Source: Defluviicoccus sp. (GTDB lineage Bacteria; Pseudomonadota; Alphaproteobacteria; MPNO01). Taken from it: DNA of 33,631 nt. Where the stretch lies: assembly GCA_028820505.1 (NCBI GenBank), contig JAPPIT010000020.1, positions 1-33,631 of the forward strand, given 5' to 3'. Positions 14,165 through 21,921 of this stretch are shown in pieces. Both the position numbers and the translations under genes were made by a program. The notes under the pieces were generated by a model, which was given only the letters and a program-made list of their open reading frames with translations, had not been told where the DNA came from and made no database searches. Numbering within the stretch: the first letter of the stretch is position 1; the number at the start of each line of letters is the position of its first letter.

Positions 14165-15874
14165 ATGCGCCGGGCCCCTCTCGAATGGGCCGTGTTCTAT
14201 GGCGTGGCCGCGATCATCGGCTTTCTGGTGGTCTATCCCATCGGAATGATGATCGGCGGGACCTTCGTTTCCGATACCGGGTCGCTCACGCTCGAACACT
14301 GGTCCAACGTGAAGGGCCTGGCGCTGCTTTGGGAAGTCCTGCGCAACACGCTGATCGTCACCATATCGGCGACCTTGATCGCGCTGGTGATCGGCCTGTT
14401 CCTGGCCTTTCTAGTCGCCCGCACCGATTTGCCGATGAGCTCGCTGTTCGAGTTCATCTCCATCGTCCCGTTCATTACCCCGCCGATCATCGCCGGGCTG
14501 GCCTGGCAGCTCCTCGCGGAGAAGCAGAGCGGCGTGCTCAACATCATCCTCGATGGGCTTGGAATCGGCTGGCGGCTCGACGTCATGACGCTGGTCGGCG
14601 TGACACTGGTAAGCGCGCTCTACCTGATCCCCTTCGTCTTCCTTATCACTTCCGGGGTGCTTCGCTCGATCAACCCGGACCTCGAAGAGGCGTCGGTGGT
14701 GACCGGGGCGGGGAAATTCAGGACTTTTTTTTATATTACGCTACCCCTCCTGAAACCCGGGCTTTCGTCGGCGGCACTCCTGGCGTTCATGTATTCCAAC
14801 ATCCTGTTCGGCATACATGCCACCCTGGGAATGCCGAAGAACATCTGGTTTCTCACCACTTCCATCTACCAGTCGCTCAGCGTCATCCCGGCGGAGACCA
14901 ACCGGGCGGCGATCCTCGCCTGCATCCTGATGGTCTTCGGGATGCTGGCCACCTACATGCAGATCCGCATCCTGGCGGGCGAGCAGAGCTACGAGACCCT
15001 GACCGGTAAGGGTTTCCGCACCAAGCTGATCAATCTCGGCCCGTGGCGCTGGGTGGCCTGGTCGGTCTGCATGCTCTACGTCTTCGTTGTCATCGTGCTG
15101 CCCTACCTTGTGCTTTTCCTGCGCTCGATGAAGCCATTCATGTTCGTCCCGGGGATGACCTGGGCCGACGCTTTCGGCGGGTGGGAGTTCGACAAGTACC
15201 TGCTGGTGCTCTCCGGCGAGGACCCGCTCATGGTCGCCTCGGTCTGGCACAGCTTCATCCTGGCGCTCGGCGGCGGGTTGATTGCCATGGCGCTCACCAG
15301 CGTTGCCGCCTACATGATCACCAAGACCGACATCGGCGGCCGCCAGATTCTGAACTTCCTCTGCATGACGCCTTTCACCCTGCCTGGGGTGGTGCTCGGC
15401 GTGGCGATCCTGTGGGGCTACACGCAGGAAGCCGTCTTGCTCTACGGCACGATATGGATATTGCTGGTCGCATACGTGACCAAGGACCTGCCGCTCGGCC
15501 TCAAGTCGGTGCACTCGTCCTTCCTGCAGGTCCATTCGGAGCTTGAGGAATCGTCGCGGGTCTGCGGCGCGAGCTGGCTCCGGCAATTTGCGACCATCAC
15601 TTTGCCGCTGGTAAAGCCCGGGATCGTTATCGGCTTCGTGCTGACATTCGCCTCGATCCTCCGCGAGGTCGGTGCGTCCATCCTGCTCTATACGCAGGGC
15701 AACGAAGTCGTTGCCTACGTCCTGTTCAATCTGTGGGAGAACGGCGAAAACCAGACGCTTGCCTCCTTTATCATCCTCACCACGCTGCTCACTCTTGCTG
15801 TCGTTATCGTGATTCTCAAGCTGGGACGTCTGAGATTCGTCGAGTTGACACGATCCGAGGTCACGCAGTCATGA
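14165..15874 (+). CDS. ABC importer permease, two fused transmembrane domains (FbpB-like)
   Basis: A 569-residue inner-membrane protein of about twelve helices containing two permease domains. Each carries an EAA loop that docks the ATPase: LEEASVVTGAGKFRTFFYITLPLLKPG in the first half (about residues 177-203) and LEESSRVCGASWLRQFATITLPLVKPG in the second (about 459-485). This fused form is typical of FbpB/ThiP-type importers, so one polypeptide supplies both halves of the channel. The stop overlaps the ATPase ATG (ATGA). A run of eight T residues (14725-14732) lies inside the first EAA loop coding sequence and is unusual in this GC-rich gene, but the frame stays open through it. Confidence 0.88.
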   Translation: MRRAPLEWAVFYGVAAIIGFLVVYPIGMMIGGTFVSDTGSLTLEHWSNVKGLALLWEVLRNTLIVTISATLIALVIGLFLAFLVARTDLPMSSLFEFISIVPFITPPIIAGLAWQLLAEKQSGVLNIILDGLGIGWRLDVMTLVGVTLVSALYLIPFVFLITSGVLRSINPDLEEASVVTGAGKFRTFFYITLPLLKPGLSSAALLAFMYSNILFGIHATLGMPKNIWFLTTSIYQSLSVIPAETNRAAILACILMVFGMLATYMQIRILAGEQSYETLTGKGFRTKLINLGPWRWVAWSVCMLYVFVVIVLPYLVLFLRSMKPFMFVPGMTWADAFGGWEFDKYLLVLSGEDPLMVASVWHSFILALGGGLIAMALTSVAAYMITKTDIGGRQILNFLCMTPFTLPGVVLGVAILWGYTQEAVLLYGTIWILLVAYVTKDLPLGLKSVHSSFLQVHSELEESSRVCGASWLRQFATITLPLVKPGIVIGFVLTFASILREVGASILLYTQGNEVVAYVLFNLWENGENQTLASFIILTTLLTLAVVIVILKLGRLRFVELTRSEVTQS

Positions 15875-16965
15875 GCGCCGTTCGTATCGAGAACCTGGTC
15901 AAGAGGTTCGGCGACTTCGTCGCCGTAAACGAAGTCTCGATTACGGCGGAAGAGGGTCGCTTGACGACGTTGCTCGGGCCGAGCGGTTGCGGCAAGACGA
16001 CCACGTTGCGCATGACGTCGGGACTGGAAACGCCCGATAGCGGCGAAATTTGGATCGGGGACGATCTCGTCGCGTCGCCCTCCAAGGGAATCAACGTCGC
16101 GCCCGAGCATCGGAATGTCGGCATGGTTTTCCAGTCATATGCCATATGGCCCCACAAGACTGCGTTCGAGAACGTAGCCTATCCCCTCAAGCTGCGGCGG
16201 ATGTCGAAGGCGCAAATCAGGCAACGCGTCGAAGAGATTTTTTCCCTCTTGCGGCTGGAGGGGCTGGAAGGCCGCTACCCCGGGCAGCTCAGCGGCGGGC
16301 AGCAACAGCGCGTCGCGCTGGGCCGGGCGATTGTCTACCAGTCCCGTCTGCTGCTGTTGGACGAGCCGCTGGCCAATCTGGACGCGAAAGTGCGCGAAGC
16401 GGTCCGTCTGGAGCTCAAGGAGCTGCAGCGCCAGCTCAAGTTCACGACCATCTACGTGACGCACGATCAGGCCGAGGCGATGGCAATTTCCGACAAGATC
16501 GTGGTCATGGACCAGGGGGTGGTGGTGCAGGAAGGGACCGCATTGGAGATATACCGCACGCCCCGGACGAAGTTCGTCGCCGAGTTCGTCGGGCAGTCGA
16601 ACTTTGTCGACGGCCGGCTTGTTTCCTCGAACGGCTCGCTCGGCGTGGTGGATGTCGGTGAGGGAATCGCAATCGAGGCGAAGGTCGGTGAGGCTGGCCT
16701 GGACGGCGGGACCGTCTCCCTCTGCATTCGGCCCGAAGACTTCGAACTAAGCGCAGACCGACCGGTGCCGGGTTCCCGGGGACGCGACTGGTTCGAGGGA
16801 AACATCAGGGATTTCACCTTCCACGGAAACATCATCAATTATTTCGTCGCGTGCGGAGCCCATGTTCTCACGGTCCAGTCCGAAGCCGGATCGCAGTTGA
16901 AGTTCAAAGAGGCCGATAAAGTGTATCTGCGCGTCCGGCCCAACGGAGCGATTGTGCTTTCCTGA
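15871..16965 (+). CDS. ABC importer ATP-binding protein (FbpC/PotA-like)
   Basis: A 364-residue ATPase energising the importer encoded just upstream. Walker A is GPSGCGKTT (36-44), the Q-loop lies in VFQSYAIWPH, the signature is LSGGQQQR (140-147), Walker B ends in D164-E165 (LLLLDEPLANLD) and the switch histidine is H198 (VTHDQAEAM). After about residue 240 comes a TOBE regulatory domain (VSLCIRPEDFEL, then FHGNIINYFV), as in FbpC, PotA and MalK relatives. It overlaps the permease stop by four bases. The binding protein, permease and ATPase form a complete importer. The PanB-like gene at the head of the operon suggests its substrate is also a small organic acid or aldehyde derivative, which is speculative. 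Confidence 0.9.
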   Translation: MSAVRIENLVKRFGDFVAVNEVSITAEEGRLTTLLGPSGCGKTTTLRMTSGLETPDSGEIWIGDDLVASPSKGINVAPEHRNVGMVFQSYAIWPHKTAFENVAYPLKLRRMSKAQIRQRVEEIFSLLRLEGLEGRYPGQLSGGQQQRVALGRAIVYQSRLLLLDEPLANLDAKVREAVRLELKELQRQLKFTTIYVTHDQAEAMAISDKIVVMDQGVVVQEGTALEIYRTPRTKFVAEFVGQSNFVDGRLVSSNGSLGVVDVGEGIAIEAKVGEAGLDGGTVSLCIRPEDFELSADRPVPGSRGRDWFEGNIRDFTFHGNIINYFVACGAHVLTVQSEAGSQLKFKEADKVYLRVRPNGAIVLS

Positions 16966-16978
16966 CCCTGGGAATCTA

Positions 16979-17101
16979 CCGGCTCCGGTTGTCGATTTCG
17001 AAGCAAGGTTATTGCAGGCAGTGGCATCCGGCGGCGCGGCGCGCAAGAGATTTGCGACGCCAGCAGCGATGCTCGCCGCGCTCGATGGGAAGGGCGGGTG
17101 A
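16979..17101 (+). pseudogene. Remnant of a ferredoxin reductase C-terminus
   Basis: An open stretch without start that translates to APVVDFEARLLQAV then ARKRFATPAAMLAALDGKGG and a stop. The last part resembles the end of the reductase encoded at 10694-12040 (RRKFATPEAMLAALDGNGG). By hand alignment the last 66 bases are roughly three-quarters identical, including 14 identical bases at ATGCTCGCCGCGCT. The rest of the gene is absent. It lies just downstream of the PanB-ABC operon, so that operon is bracketed by the full reductase and this tail. This suggests an old duplication or an insertion beside a second reductase gene. Confidence 0.6.
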
Positions 17102-17113
17102 CCGGTTTTCCTG

Positions 17114-17869
17114 CTACCGGGCCTTGCCGCTTCCTTTCCTCGTCGCCGGCTTGCGGCGGATGAATACCGGCTCGCCGGGCTCTTTCCGGACCTCGAAACC
17201 CCCGGACTTCGTCACCAGCGTACTGAGGTTCGAGCAGCCATAGGTCCTCGGATCGAAGTCGGGCGCCGCGCCGAGGATGCGGCTCCCGACGCTGCCGAGG
17301 TTCACCCAGCCGTCCTCGTCTTCGCCCTCCATCGCCTTGATGACGATTTTGACGGCCTTCGACGGCGGCTGTTTCTTTGACGCGGCGGCGGTCGTGCCGC
17401 TCCCGCTACCCTTTTCCGGGACGGCCTCGACCAGGTTCTCGACATAGATGAAGCGGTTGCAGGCGTTTCGGAACGCCTCGGGCGTTTTGCGCTCGCCGAA
17501 TCCGTAGACGGCAAGCCCGTCCTCGCGCAGCCGCTGCGCGAGCCGCGTGAAGTCGCTGTCGGAACTGACGAGGCAGAAGCCGTCGAGCGTGCCCTTGTGC
17601 ATGAGGTCCATGGCGTCGATGACGAGCGCGATGTCGGAGGCATTCTTGCCTTTCGTGTTGCTGCGCTGCTGGTTTTGCAGAATCGCCAGCGACTTGATCG
17701 CCCCGTCCCAGCCGGCCAGCTGGGCGTTCGAGAAGTCGCCGTAGATGCGCCTTACATTGGCCTCGCCCAAGGTCACGATCTCTTCGAAAATCGGTTGCGC
17801 ATAGCGGGCGCTGGTGTTGTCGGCGTCGATCAGTACGGCAAGGCTCTTGGGTGTACCGTTGTCAGGCAT
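17114..17869 (-). CDS. NYN-domain (LabA-like) putative RNase with C-terminal OST-HTH/LOTUS-like domain
   Basis: A 251-residue soluble protein. Residues about 8-150 form a NYN domain of the PIN-like nuclease superfamily, with the acidic sites LAVLIDADNTS (D15, D17, N18), SDIALVIDAMDLM and FCLVSSDSDFTRLAQRL. After a Ser/Gly/Lys-rich linker (about 155-172) comes a winged-helix-like segment (AVKIVIKAMEGEDEDGWVNLGSVG, then DPRTYGCSNLSTLV and a short beta region) of the kind called OST-HTH or LOTUS, often linked to RNA binding. The pair suggests an RNA-processing enzyme, but bacterial members are largely uncharacterised. ATG 17869 follows CCCCGGGGAATATGT. The gene lies 45 bases downstream of marR on the same strand and could be co-transcribed. 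Confidence 0.85.
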   Translation of the reverse strand: MPDNGTPKSLAVLIDADNTSARYAQPIFEEIVTLGEANVRRIYGDFSNAQLAGWDGAIKSLAILQNQQRSNTKGKNASDIALVIDAMDLMHKGTLDGFCLVSSDSDFTRLAQRLREDGLAVYGFGERKTPEAFRNACNRFIYVENLVEAVPEKGSGSGTTAAASKKQPPSKAVKIVIKAMEGEDEDGWVNLGSVGSRILGAAPDFDPRTYGCSNLSTLVTKSGGFEVRKEPGEPVFIRRKPATRKGSGKAR

Positions 17870-17914
17870 ACATATTCCCCGGGGCGCGCCGAGGGGGTCG
17901 CGCCCGTTCTCGTC

Positions 17915-18376
17915 CTAGGCCAGCCGCTTCAGCAACGACAGGAAGGATCGGCGTTCGGTCTCGCTCAGATCCCCCAGGGTTTCGTCGGTGATCGCATGGC
18001 CGTTGGGCATGGCGGCGGCGATGAGCGCGCCTCCACGGTCGGTGAGGCTCAACACGACGCGGCGTCGGTCCTCCGGGTCGGGCTTGCGGTCGATCAGCCC
18101 GCGCCCGAGCAGGCGCTTGATGACGCCCTGCATGGTGGCGGCATCCATCGCGGTGCGGCGGCCGAGCTCGTTCTGCGAGACCTCGCCGAGATCGTCGAGC
18201 TTGACCAGCGCCGCGAACTGCAGGGGGGTGAGCTGCGGATCGCCGATCATCTCCTGGAAGATCGCCGCGTGGCGCTGGTGCGCGCGCCGCAGCAGGTGGC
18301 CGACCTGGTCCTCCAGCACATAGGCCGGATCGGCTTCGTTTCCGCCCTCCCGCGCGAGCGCCGCGACCGGTTTCAT
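17915..18376 (-). CDS. MarR-family transcriptional regulator (NicR/BpsR-like)
   Basis: A 153-residue winged-helix regulator. The N-terminal dimerisation helix reads LEDQVGHLLRRAHQRHAAIFQEM. The reader helix region follows (LTPLQFAALVKL, VSQNELGRRTAMDAATMQGVIKRLLGRGLI), then the wing with the conserved DPEDRRRVVLSLTDRG. The QVGHLLRRAHQRH start recalls NicR and BpsR, the MarR proteins that repress nicotinate catabolic genes in Pseudomonas and Bordetella and respond to 6-hydroxynicotinate. This similarity is from memory, not a search. ATG 18376 is preceded by AAGGA. A palindrome 20 bases upstream of the ATG is shared exactly over 17 bases with the promoter of the hydroxylase/hnr operon, so it probably represses itself and that operon. 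Confidence 0.88.
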   Translation of the reverse strand: MKPVAALAREGGNEADPAYVLEDQVGHLLRRAHQRHAAIFQEMIGDPQLTPLQFAALVKLDDLGEVSQNELGRRTAMDAATMQGVIKRLLGRGLIDRKPDPEDRRRVVLSLTDRGGALIAAAMPNGHAITDETLGDLSETERRSFLSLLKRLA

Positions 18377-18395
18377 TCGAGTCCTTCGAGAAATC

Positions 18396-18412
18396 GTTTG
18401 TACACGAACAAT
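18396..18412. promoter_or_regulatory. Inferred MarR operator at its own promoter
   Basis: GTTTGTACACGAACAAT is the exact reverse complement of 6711-6727. The palindromic core is TTGTWC-type, with TTGT and ACAA half-sites. It lies 20 bases before the marR ATG and overlaps the predicted -10. It may also affect the divergent GST gene at 18516. Confidence 0.7.
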
Positions 18413-18436
18413 GGGGGCGGCACAGAGTCGGGTCAA
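18408..18436 (-). promoter_or_regulatory. Possible marR promoter
   Basis: Minus-strand TTGACC (18431-18436), 17-base spacer, then CATTGT (18408-18413), which has three of six matches to TATAAT. The -10 lies within the operator, fitting autorepression. Confidence 0.4.
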
Positions 18437-18515
18437 GCGCGGGCGCCGGTGGACGGGGTGCGGGCGAGGCTTTAGAACCGGAACCGCAACGTGACGGCGG
18501 CGCGGAGGGTCCCCC

Positions 18516-19160
18516 ATGCAGCTCTATTCCTATTTCCGTTCATCGGCCGCCTATCGCATGCGCATCGCGCTGAACCTGAAGGGGCTGGACTACGAGCAGG
18601 TCGCCGTGGACCTGCCCGGCGGGGTGCATCGCGAGGCGGCGTTCGAGGCGGTCAACCCGCAGCGTCTGGTGCCGGCGCTGGTCGACGGCGGACGCACGCT
18701 GATCCAGTCCGTCGCCCAGATGGAATACCTGGAGGAGACCCGTCCGGAACCGCCGCTGCTCCCGAGCGACCCGCACGAGAGGGCGCGGGTGCGCGCGCTG
18801 GTGCAGATCGTCGCCTGCGACATCCACCCGCTCAACAATCTCAGGGTGCTCAAATACCTGCAGGGGCCGCTGGGCCACGACGACGCGGCGCGGGACACCT
18901 GGTACGCCCACTGGATCGCGGAGGGCTTCGTCGCGCTCGAACGGCTGCTCGCCGGCAGCGAACACACCGGCACGTTCTGCCACGGGGACGCGCCCGGCAT
19001 GGCCGACGTGTGCCTGGTGCCGCAGGTCTTCAACGCGCAGCGCTTCAAATGCCCGACCGACCCCTATCCGACGGTCATGCGTATCTTCGCGGCGTGCAAC
19101 GAGCTGGAAGCCTTCGCCGCCGCCCATCCCGGCAAGCAGCCGGACTCGCCTTCCGCCTGA
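18516..19160 (+). CDS. maiA: Zeta-class glutathione transferase, maleylacetoacetate/maleylpyruvate isomerase family
   Basis: A 214-residue cytoplasmic protein. The thioredoxin-like N-terminus has YSYFRSSAAYRMRIALNLKG, the zeta-class SS-x-x-x-R-x-RIALNLK signature whose first serine activates glutathione, then NPQRLVPALVDGG and the QSVAQMEYLEE glutathione-gamma-glutamyl contact. The helical C-terminal domain contains CDIHPLNNLRVLKYL and CHGDAPGMADVCLVPQV. The family isomerises maleylacetoacetate or maleylpyruvate to the fumaryl form in tyrosine or gentisate-type breakdown. No homogentisate or gentisate dioxygenase lies in the window, so its partner pathway is unknown. ATG 18516 is preceded by GGAGGG. 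It is divergent from marR and shares its 139-base intergenic region with the operator. Confidence 0.88.
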   Translation: MQLYSYFRSSAAYRMRIALNLKGLDYEQVAVDLPGGVHREAAFEAVNPQRLVPALVDGGRTLIQSVAQMEYLEETRPEPPLLPSDPHERARVRALVQIVACDIHPLNNLRVLKYLQGPLGHDDAARDTWYAHWIAEGFVALERLLAGSEHTGTFCHGDAPGMADVCLVPQVFNAQRFKCPTDPYPTVMRIFAACNELEAFAAAHPGKQPDSPSA

Positions 19161-19259
19161 AGCGCTGCCCCCGCCCGCGGGCACAGGAATCGTTCGCCCC
19201 GAGGGCATGAAATTTCCTAAGATGCCGGCACAGGATTGCCAACCAGGGGAGAGCGACGA

Positions 19260-20351
19260 ATGAAGATCAGGACACTCTTTGCAGGCGCGGCCGCCGCGGC
19301 AGCGGTGCTTGCGATGGGCGCGGCCGGCACGGCCGAGGCCCAGTTCAAGCTCAAGGGCGATCCCAGGGTCGCCTTCGTCTATTTCGCCTCCAAGAACGAC
19401 GGCGGCTGGACCCAGGCGATCGACGAGGCCCGCATCAGGACGGAGAAGGCGCTCGGCTGGAAGATTCCCTACGCCGAGCGGGTGCCGGAGAAGGCCTCCG
19501 CCATCCGCCCCGTGGTCGAACGCTTCATCAGCCGGGGCTTCAACGTCATCAACGGGTCCGCCTTCGGCTACAGCGACACCTTCCTGGAGCTGTCGAAGGA
19601 ATATCCCGACATCGCTTTCGTGAACCCGGCGGGGATCACCAACGGCCCCAATTTGCAGTCCTATTACGGCCGGACCTATGAGAGCCAGTATCTCTGCGGC
19701 ATGGTCGCCGGCGCGATGACCAAGTCGAACAAGCTCGGCTTCGTCGCCGCCCATCCGCTCGGCCTCGTCACCTGGACGGTCAACGCCTATGCGATGGGCG
19801 CCCAGGCGGTGAACCCGAAGGCGACGGTCAACGTGGTCTATACCGGCTCGTGGAACGATCCGGTCAAGGAGCGGGCCACCGCGCTCGCCCTGATCGAGCG
19901 CGGCGTCGACGTGATCGGCCAGCATGTCGACACCCCGGCGGTCCAGGTCGCCGCCCAAGAGAAGGGCGTCTGGGGCACCGGCCACCACCGCGACATGCGC
20001 GAGTTCGCGCCCAAGGCGACGCTCTGCTCGTCGGTCTGGGTGTGGGATCGCTTCCTGATCCCGCTCTACAAGCAGATCGCGTCGGGCAGCTGGAAGACCA
20101 AGCCCTATGGCGAGTTCGTCGGGCTCGGGCATGGCGGCACGGACATCGCCTGCTGCAACGAGATCGTGCCCAAGGCGGTGGTCGACAAGGTGATGGCGGC
20201 GCGCCAAAGGATCGTCGACGGCTGGCACGTCTATACCGGCCCGATCGTGGACAACAAGGGCAAGGAAGTCGTCGCGGCCGGCAAGACGCCGTCGGACGCC
20301 GATCTGTGGGGCATGAAATACCTGGTCAAGGGCGTCATCGGCCAGCTCTGA
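19260..20351 (+). CDS. BMP-family ABC importer binding protein
   Basis: A 363-residue periplasmic protein with a Sec signal (MKIRTLFAG, alanine-rich core, cleavage likely after GTAEA near residue 27). The mature protein starts with the BMP/PnrA pattern: VAFVYFASKNDGGWTQAIDEAR, RGFNVINGSAFGYSDTFLELSKEYPDIAFVNPAG, TYESQYLCGMVAGAMTKSNKLGFVAA and GVDVIGQHVDTPAVQVAA. The family binds purine nucleosides or related bases. ATG 19260 follows AGGGGAGAG. It is the first gene of a four-gene importer operon. A strong hairpin lies between it and the ATPase gene. A purine-like or other N-heterocyclic substrate would fit the nearby hydroxylase operon, but that is inference. Confidence 0.9.
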   Translation: MKIRTLFAGAAAAAAVLAMGAAGTAEAQFKLKGDPRVAFVYFASKNDGGWTQAIDEARIRTEKALGWKIPYAERVPEKASAIRPVVERFISRGFNVINGSAFGYSDTFLELSKEYPDIAFVNPAGITNGPNLQSYYGRTYESQYLCGMVAGAMTKSNKLGFVAAHPLGLVTWTVNAYAMGAQAVNPKATVNVVYTGSWNDPVKERATALALIERGVDVIGQHVDTPAVQVAAQEKGVWGTGHHRDMREFAPKATLCSSVWVWDRFLIPLYKQIASGSWKTKPYGEFVGLGHGGTDIACCNEIVPKAVVDKVMAARQRIVDGWHVYTGPIVDNKGKEVVAAGKTPSDADLWGMKYLVKGVIGQL

Positions 20352-20374
20352 GCCCGGTTCCCGCAGGATCGTTT

Positions 20375-20404
20375 GCGCCCGGCCGGCATCCGCCGGCCGG
20401 GCGC
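20375..20404 (+). other. Strong intercistronic hairpin in the BMP importer operon
   Basis: A perfect 13-base-pair GC stem (20375-20387 with 20392-20404) and ATCC loop, 24 bases after the binding-protein stop and 20 bases before the ATPase ATG. No T-tract follows, so it is not a standard terminator. It would protect the upstream mRNA from 3' decay and so favour the binding protein over the membrane parts. Confidence 0.65.
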
Positions 20405-20424
20405 GAATTGTCGGAGCGCCCGCG

Positions 20425-21921
20425 ATGACCGTCGCGCTCGAGATGAGCGACGTCAGCAAGGAGTTCGACGGCAACCGGGCACTGGATTCCGCCTGTTTCC
20501 GGGCCGAGTACGGCCGGGTCCAGGCGTTGCTGGGCGAGAACGGCGCCGGCAAGTCCTCGCTGATGAACGTGGTCTGCGGGCTCTACGCCCCGGACGCGGG
20601 CAGGATCGCCGTCGACGGCGTTCCGGTCTCGATCGACGGCCCGGCGCATGCCAGGGCGCTCGGCATCGGCATGGTGCACCAGCACTTCAAGCTGGTGCGC
20701 CCGTTCACGGTCGCCGAGAACGTGGCGTTGGCGAACCGCCTCGGCGGGCGCTGGACCGACGAGCTGGCGCGGGTGGCCGAGACCGTCGAACGCTATTGCG
20801 GCGAGCTGGGCTTCGAACTCGACCCCGCTTCCCGCATCGATTCGATCTCGGTCGCGGAGCGGCAGCGGGTCGAAATCGTCAAGGTGCTGATGTCCGGCGC
20901 CCGGATCCTGATCCTCGACGAGCCGACCGCGGTGCTGACCGACGACGAGGCGGACCGTCTGCTGGCCGTGGTCCGCGGCCTCGCGGGGCGCGGCGCGGCG
21001 GTCGTCCTGATAACCCACAAGCTGCGCGAGGTGCACGATTTCGCCGATCGGGTCACCATCATGCGGGCCGGACGGACGGTCGCCGATGAGGATCCGAAGA
21101 CGCTCGACGACCGACGCATGACGGAGCTGATGGTGGGCTCCGCGCCGCGCAGCGCGGTGGCCGCGAGAAGCGGCGGCGGCAGGGCGAGGCTCGAAATCGC
21201 GGACCTCTCGGCGGCGCGCGACGACGGCGTGGCGGCGCTCGCGGGGGTCACGCTGGCCGTCCAGGAGGGTGAGATCTACGGCGTCGCCGGGGTCGGCGGC
21301 AACGGCCAGACCGAGCTTGCCGAGGTGCTGATGGGCGTTCGTCCGGCGCTCCACGGAACCGTTTCGCTCGACGGGGAGGACCGTACCGCCGCCCACCCCG
21401 GCGAGCGCCGCAAGGGCGGGCTCGGCACCGTCCCCTCCGACCGCTATCTCTACGGGCTCACCGCGGATCTCTCCGTGGCCGAGAATTTCGGCCTCGCCGG
21501 GCTGGCCGCCGGGCGTTACGGGAGCTGGTGGGTCGCGTCGGCGCGGATGCGCGGCGACACCGAGGCCGCGATCGCCGACTTCGAGATCCAGGGCGGAGGG
21601 CCGGCGACGCGCTCCCGCCTCCTGTCGGGCGGCAACGCGCAGAAGCTGGTGCTGGCCCGCGAGCTCTCGGGCGGCGCCGGCATCCTGGTCGCGCATTCGC
21701 CGACGCGCGGGCTCGACGTGCGCGCCTGCGCGGCGGTGCAGAGCCAGCTCCTGGAGGCCCGGGACCGCGGCGCCGCGGTGCTCCTGATCAGCGAGGATCT
21801 CGACGAGGTGCTCGACCTGTCGGACCGCGTCGGCGTGCTCAACCGGGGCCGCATCGTGGGCGAGTTCGCCCGTCCGGCGGACCGCCATGCGGTCGGACGG
21901 CTGATGGTCGGCCATGCCTGA
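20425..21921 (+). CDS. BMP-type ABC importer ATPase, tandem nucleotide-binding domains
   Basis: A 498-residue protein with two ATPase domains in one chain, as in ribose and nucleoside importers. The first domain has Walker A GENGAGKSS (37-45), Q-loop MVHQHFKLV, signature SVAERQRVEI and Walker B ILILDEPTAVLT, with H-loop ITHKL. The second has a degenerate P-loop GVGGNGQTEL, an intact LSGGNAQKL signature and a degenerate Walker B (AHSPTRGLDV). An asymmetric second site is normal for this family. In the first signature A replaces the usual G of SVGxxQR. It energises the two permeases encoded next and overlaps the first by eight bases. Confidence 0.9.
   Translation: MTVALEMSDVSKEFDGNRALDSACFRAEYGRVQALLGENGAGKSSLMNVVCGLYAPDAGRIAVDGVPVSIDGPAHARALGIGMVHQHFKLVRPFTVAENVALANRLGGRWTDELARVAETVERYCGELGFELDPASRIDSISVAERQRVEIVKVLMSGARILILDEPTAVLTDDEADRLLAVVRGLAGRGAAVVLITHKLREVHDFADRVTIMRAGRTVADEDPKTLDDRRMTELMVGSAPRSAVAARSGGGRARLEIADLSAARDDGVAALAGVTLAVQEGEIYGVAGVGGNGQTELAEVLMGVRPALHGTVSLDGEDRTAAHPGERRKGGLGTVPSDRYLYGLTADLSVAENFGLAGLAAGRYGSWWVASARMRGDTEAAIADFEIQGGGPATRSRLLSGGNAQKLVLARELSGGAGILVAHSPTRGLDVRACAAVQSQLLEARDRGAAVLLISEDLDEVLDLSDRVGVLNRGRIVGEFARPADRHAVGRLMVGHA

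Noticed and set aside
13006..16965. Calling this a ferric iron importer (fbpABC)
   Set aside because: Architecture fits, but the tyrosine pair of iron-binding FbpA is not evident and the PanB-like partner argues for an organic substrate.
20335..21915. Long antisense frame opposite the BMP ATPase
   Set aside because: No recognisable domain; the plus strand encodes intact ABC motifs.
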